From positions 43,383,738-43,447,737 of the forward strand of contig NC_052612.1 in the NCBI RefSeq assembly GCF_016545825.1: a DNA stretch of 64,000 bases, read 5' to 3'. A program made the position numbers and the translations under genes. A model generated the notes under the pieces. It ran no database searches. It saw only the letters and a program-made list of their open reading frames with translations, and had not been told where the DNA came from. This stretch comes from Eucalyptus grandis. Its lineage: Eukaryota; Streptophyta; Magnoliopsida; Myrtales; Myrtaceae. Each line of letters starts with the position of its first letter. Within the stretch, counting starts at the first letter, position 1. Positions 61,073-64,000 of the stretch are shown piece after piece.

Positions 61073-64000
61073 GTACAAGTGTGATGTGTGGAGCCAGTGG
61101 TGTGATGAGGCAGGGCAAGGGCAATTTGATTTAGATATCAATGCCATGGTCACATGGCAACGTTGAGGGATTTAAGGGCTGGGGAGGTGGTGGGGGACTT
61201 TTAGAAATTATGCTAGTGATGAGCTTTTGAAAACATATTACACCTGGTTCATTTTGAAAAATCTCAGAATAACTTCTACTCATTGGAGTGGCATTGATAA
61301 CGTTTCAAAAATTTACTCAAGATCACGTGTATTTAAAGCTCAAATAAAAGCACAATATTTGGCTTGTTAATATTTCAAATTGATTCTTGTTCTTAGTTTT
61401 TGATATTATTCTTCAGTAGATTGAAGCCGTGGTGAGGCCATTTTCAACAATAGTTCAAACATACTCCCAAAGGAGAATGTTAACTCCCAAAGGAGAATGT
61501 TAAGGGGGTTGATACACGAGTCAATGTCTTCTTTTCTCTCATTTTTATGAAAAGTCATTATCTTTCTGTCCTTTATTAGCTCACAGAGAAATGCCAAGCA
61601 GTAAATTGTTGTATAAGTCAATTGATTTTGTTGGTTTTTTTTTTTTTATTTGAATTCGCTTGGCATGTATTGTTATACGAAGGCATGTGAGTTTATACAA
61701 GTAAAATCCTTTACCTTGCACCCCCAAGTTAATAAAAATGTCCCTGTTTGTCAAGGACAGCCACGATTTGGCTGACATTGAATTTTTTGCATTTTTCTTA
61801 TAAGGGACTTTTTGAGCAATGTCAAGGTAGAGGCTAGACTGAAATATGTGCAACAAATAACAACCAAAATAAAGGCAAATCTTGTCTGCAATATGTTAGC
61901 TGTTATAGACCCTGCTTTGATTTTGCTTGGCCTATTCTCTGGGAGGTTCTATATAGTATTGACTCCTCTATTAATTCAATTTTTTTTTCTGGCCATGGCA
62001 TTATTCGATCTATTCCCCAGAGCTTCAAGTTCACAAAAAGAGAAAGAACTCTTGGGATGATTTGAGGATGCTGAATAGATTTCACAATGATGACCTAGCT
62101 CTAGGAGACCTCAAGAAGAAGCAATTTCAGCTGCATGTTTTGGATGTTATGTTGTGCAGATGTAGACTCAGCCCTTTTATCACCTTTCTAGACAGTTTGA
62201 TTTAAGGACTCATAAAAATTTAAGTCAAGCAACGCAAAAAAAAAAAAAAAAAAAATCATCTTTTTTCTCTTGTTCTTGCATTAAGGTCTCTTCCTTTTTT
62301 CCTTTTCATATTCCCTCTTTTTATCTTTATTTTTTCTGTGGGTGGATAACCAGTTACTATTTTGGGGCGACCAATAGCACCATTTATCTGGTTACCAGTT
62401 GTTCATTTTCCCCGTTTATGTGAAATTAATCTTTTAAAGGTCAGTGAAACTTGAAGTTTAGAGATTCTTAGATTTAATTGTTAATACCTATCTAGGTCTT
62501 GACTGAATTTCAGTGAATGGTAAGCTACTATGTGTGCGATGACTCGGGATATTTGAACTTCATTTTTCTTATCTTGGTTTTAGATTATAACGTCCGGGAG
62601 AGCGACAAAAGGGTAAGATGAGAGAGCAACTTGCCAACATTTTTAAGTAGATAAGATGGTCCTTAGATGCCATCAATAATTTAGGTTCTCATAGTCCTTT
62701 TAGATCTGCGAAGACCATTAATCCAATTTCTTCCTTATGCTTGTAAATTTGACATACCTTGGTTAATTGCTTTCTTTTTCTTTAGGTAATGTTCTTCTGC
62801 ATCTTTGAACTTTGGATAAGAGAAGGGAATTTCAGTAGCATCACTCTAGCATCTCTGCCTGAAGTCAAGAGTTGCTTTGCTAAAATTAGGACTATATAAT
62901 GGAGAGGAATTTATGGCTGACCGAACTTACAGTTGACATGCATTTGCAGGACATTGAATCTTGTTTTATTCTCTATGTTACTTTCAAAATCTTCCCTAGC
63001 GCTTCGGGTGATGGAGCTTCTGCTTCTTCATGACTAGGAGATTCTGTGAACATAGTTGATCGGGCAGTCTAAATGTGCTCTAAGTATAGCTGCCCTTCCT
63101 TGCATTTGCCTGAGGAAAATGTTCAGGTGTCTCAAAACAGGGATTTTCTTCCTGGAATTTGGGGGGGCGGACTGTGCTTTGTCATTTGAGATGACTGTAC
63201 TCATCCTTATCTGAAAGTTTAATCTTGTGATTCGGCTTGCACATCAACTCATATTTCTAGTTGTTGGTAGGGGTCTTGTCTTATTTAGGACTGTGATCCA
63301 TTGTCATCATCCTTGTACCCTTCTCAACTACCGTTACTGATTCTTCACCCATCGTGGGCCTGCCTTCTCACTCTTGGTCTTTTCTTATTGAAGATGCAGG
63401 ACTAGCCGAAAGGAGCAGTAGGAAGAGAAGGATGTTTATAGCATCTGGCTCCGTGAGCTCTGGAGGAGCTCCACGTTGTTTTCGACCGGTACGAGCCTAC
63501 GAGGTGCCAATGTTTCTCAGATTCCTGATCCAAACTAGGGTAGTGCCTTGTTTTCTAAAATCCGTAGGATGGAGATAGGTCATCTTTCATCTCTTTGGAC
63601 TGACGCATCACATGCATTGCCGTACGTATAAAGGGCACTCTCACAATTATTTTATTGTGATTCTGTGAGAAGATCGATATAATCGTCAAGTGCGTCAAAC
63701 AACTATTTTCGTTTCAAATGGGTCACAGAAATTTTAGAAGGTCTTTAGTCATTTTCTTTATAAGAGGTCGGCCATTATCTCCTGAATATTTACAGACAGA
63801 ATTCCATCTCATGAATTTTTCAGGACCGTAATTATAATTGTTGCTAATATTATGATATATAGCGCAGATAACTTGAACATGAAATGCTTGTTGATGAGTA
63901 GGGTCTAGTAGCCCTCACGAGATTATGTGAGGTTTTGCATATTTTATTTGAATTTTTAGAAAAAAAAAAATCCAAGTGTTTTGAGTTAATTCAAATTCTA
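61073..64000. other. 2.9 kb downstream of mTERF, no convincing gene
   Basis: May include mTERF 3' UTR or a 3' intron. 61463-61502 is a perfect 2 x 20-base tandem repeat. A 19-base A run lies at about 62238 and a T run at about 61636. Open frames (for example 63354-63578) show no motif. No repeat with clear ends was found. Confidence 0.4.
61463..61502. repeat. perfect 20-bp tandem duplication
   Basis: ACTCCCAAAGGAGAATGTTA occurs twice in a row without a mismatch, suggesting a very recent slip or an assembly duplication. It lies in apparently non-coding DNA. Confidence 0.9.

Overview
The window is nuclear DNA from a flowering plant, most likely a eudicot. Genes are split by GT-AG introns, several products carry organelle transit peptides (SufC-type ABC protein, DNA gyrase A, mTERF), and the spacers hold Ty1/copia remnants, foldback elements and microsatellites. 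I cannot name the species. Gene models below were built by hand, by joining reading frames at GT/AG sites that keep phase and match what I remember of the plant protein families; no search was run.

Left third (1-22 kb): an F-box gene family of the CPR1/FBA type in decay. Five loci are seen. One is cut by a copia element whose 3' LTR ends inside it (680-1645). One is intact (3143-4348). One is 5'-truncated (12892-13640). One is nearly intact but has two opposite 1-base indels (18477-19571). One is badly broken (20912-21830). The last three, with their flanks, form a tandem array. Comparing the array units exposes a roughly 2.5 kb insertion at 15826-18367 that itself holds a nested 492-bp foldback element. 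Between the intact F-box gene and the array lies the minus-strand plastid ABCI6/SufC gene (Fe-S cluster assembly), with six coding exons (7382-11756).

Middle (22-33 kb): a small Hsp20-domain protein with a C-terminal membrane anchor (RTM2-like, 22203-23132), a seven-exon LRR receptor-like pseudokinase (25174-29073), a diverged duplication carrying a U2-snRNA-like start (29.7 and 30.2 kb), a lipid-transfer protein gene (30525-30887) and a large foldback element.

Right half (33-64 kb): two divergent gene pairs. NUFIP1-like snoRNP assembly factor (minus, 33562-37872) faces away from a REX1-B-like gene (plus, 38729-40377). Organellar DNA gyrase subunit A (minus, 27 coding exons, 43039-58819) faces away from an mTERF-family gene (plus, 59777-61072). 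The second pair couples organelle DNA topology with organelle transcript control. Downstream of mTERF, 2.9 kb shows no convincing gene.

I found no CRISPR array, no confident tRNA or rRNA gene, and nothing that I can defend as a wholly new system. The most useful observations are the transposon-dissected F-box array, the foldback elements sharing a GC-rich core, and the U2-like duplicated segment.
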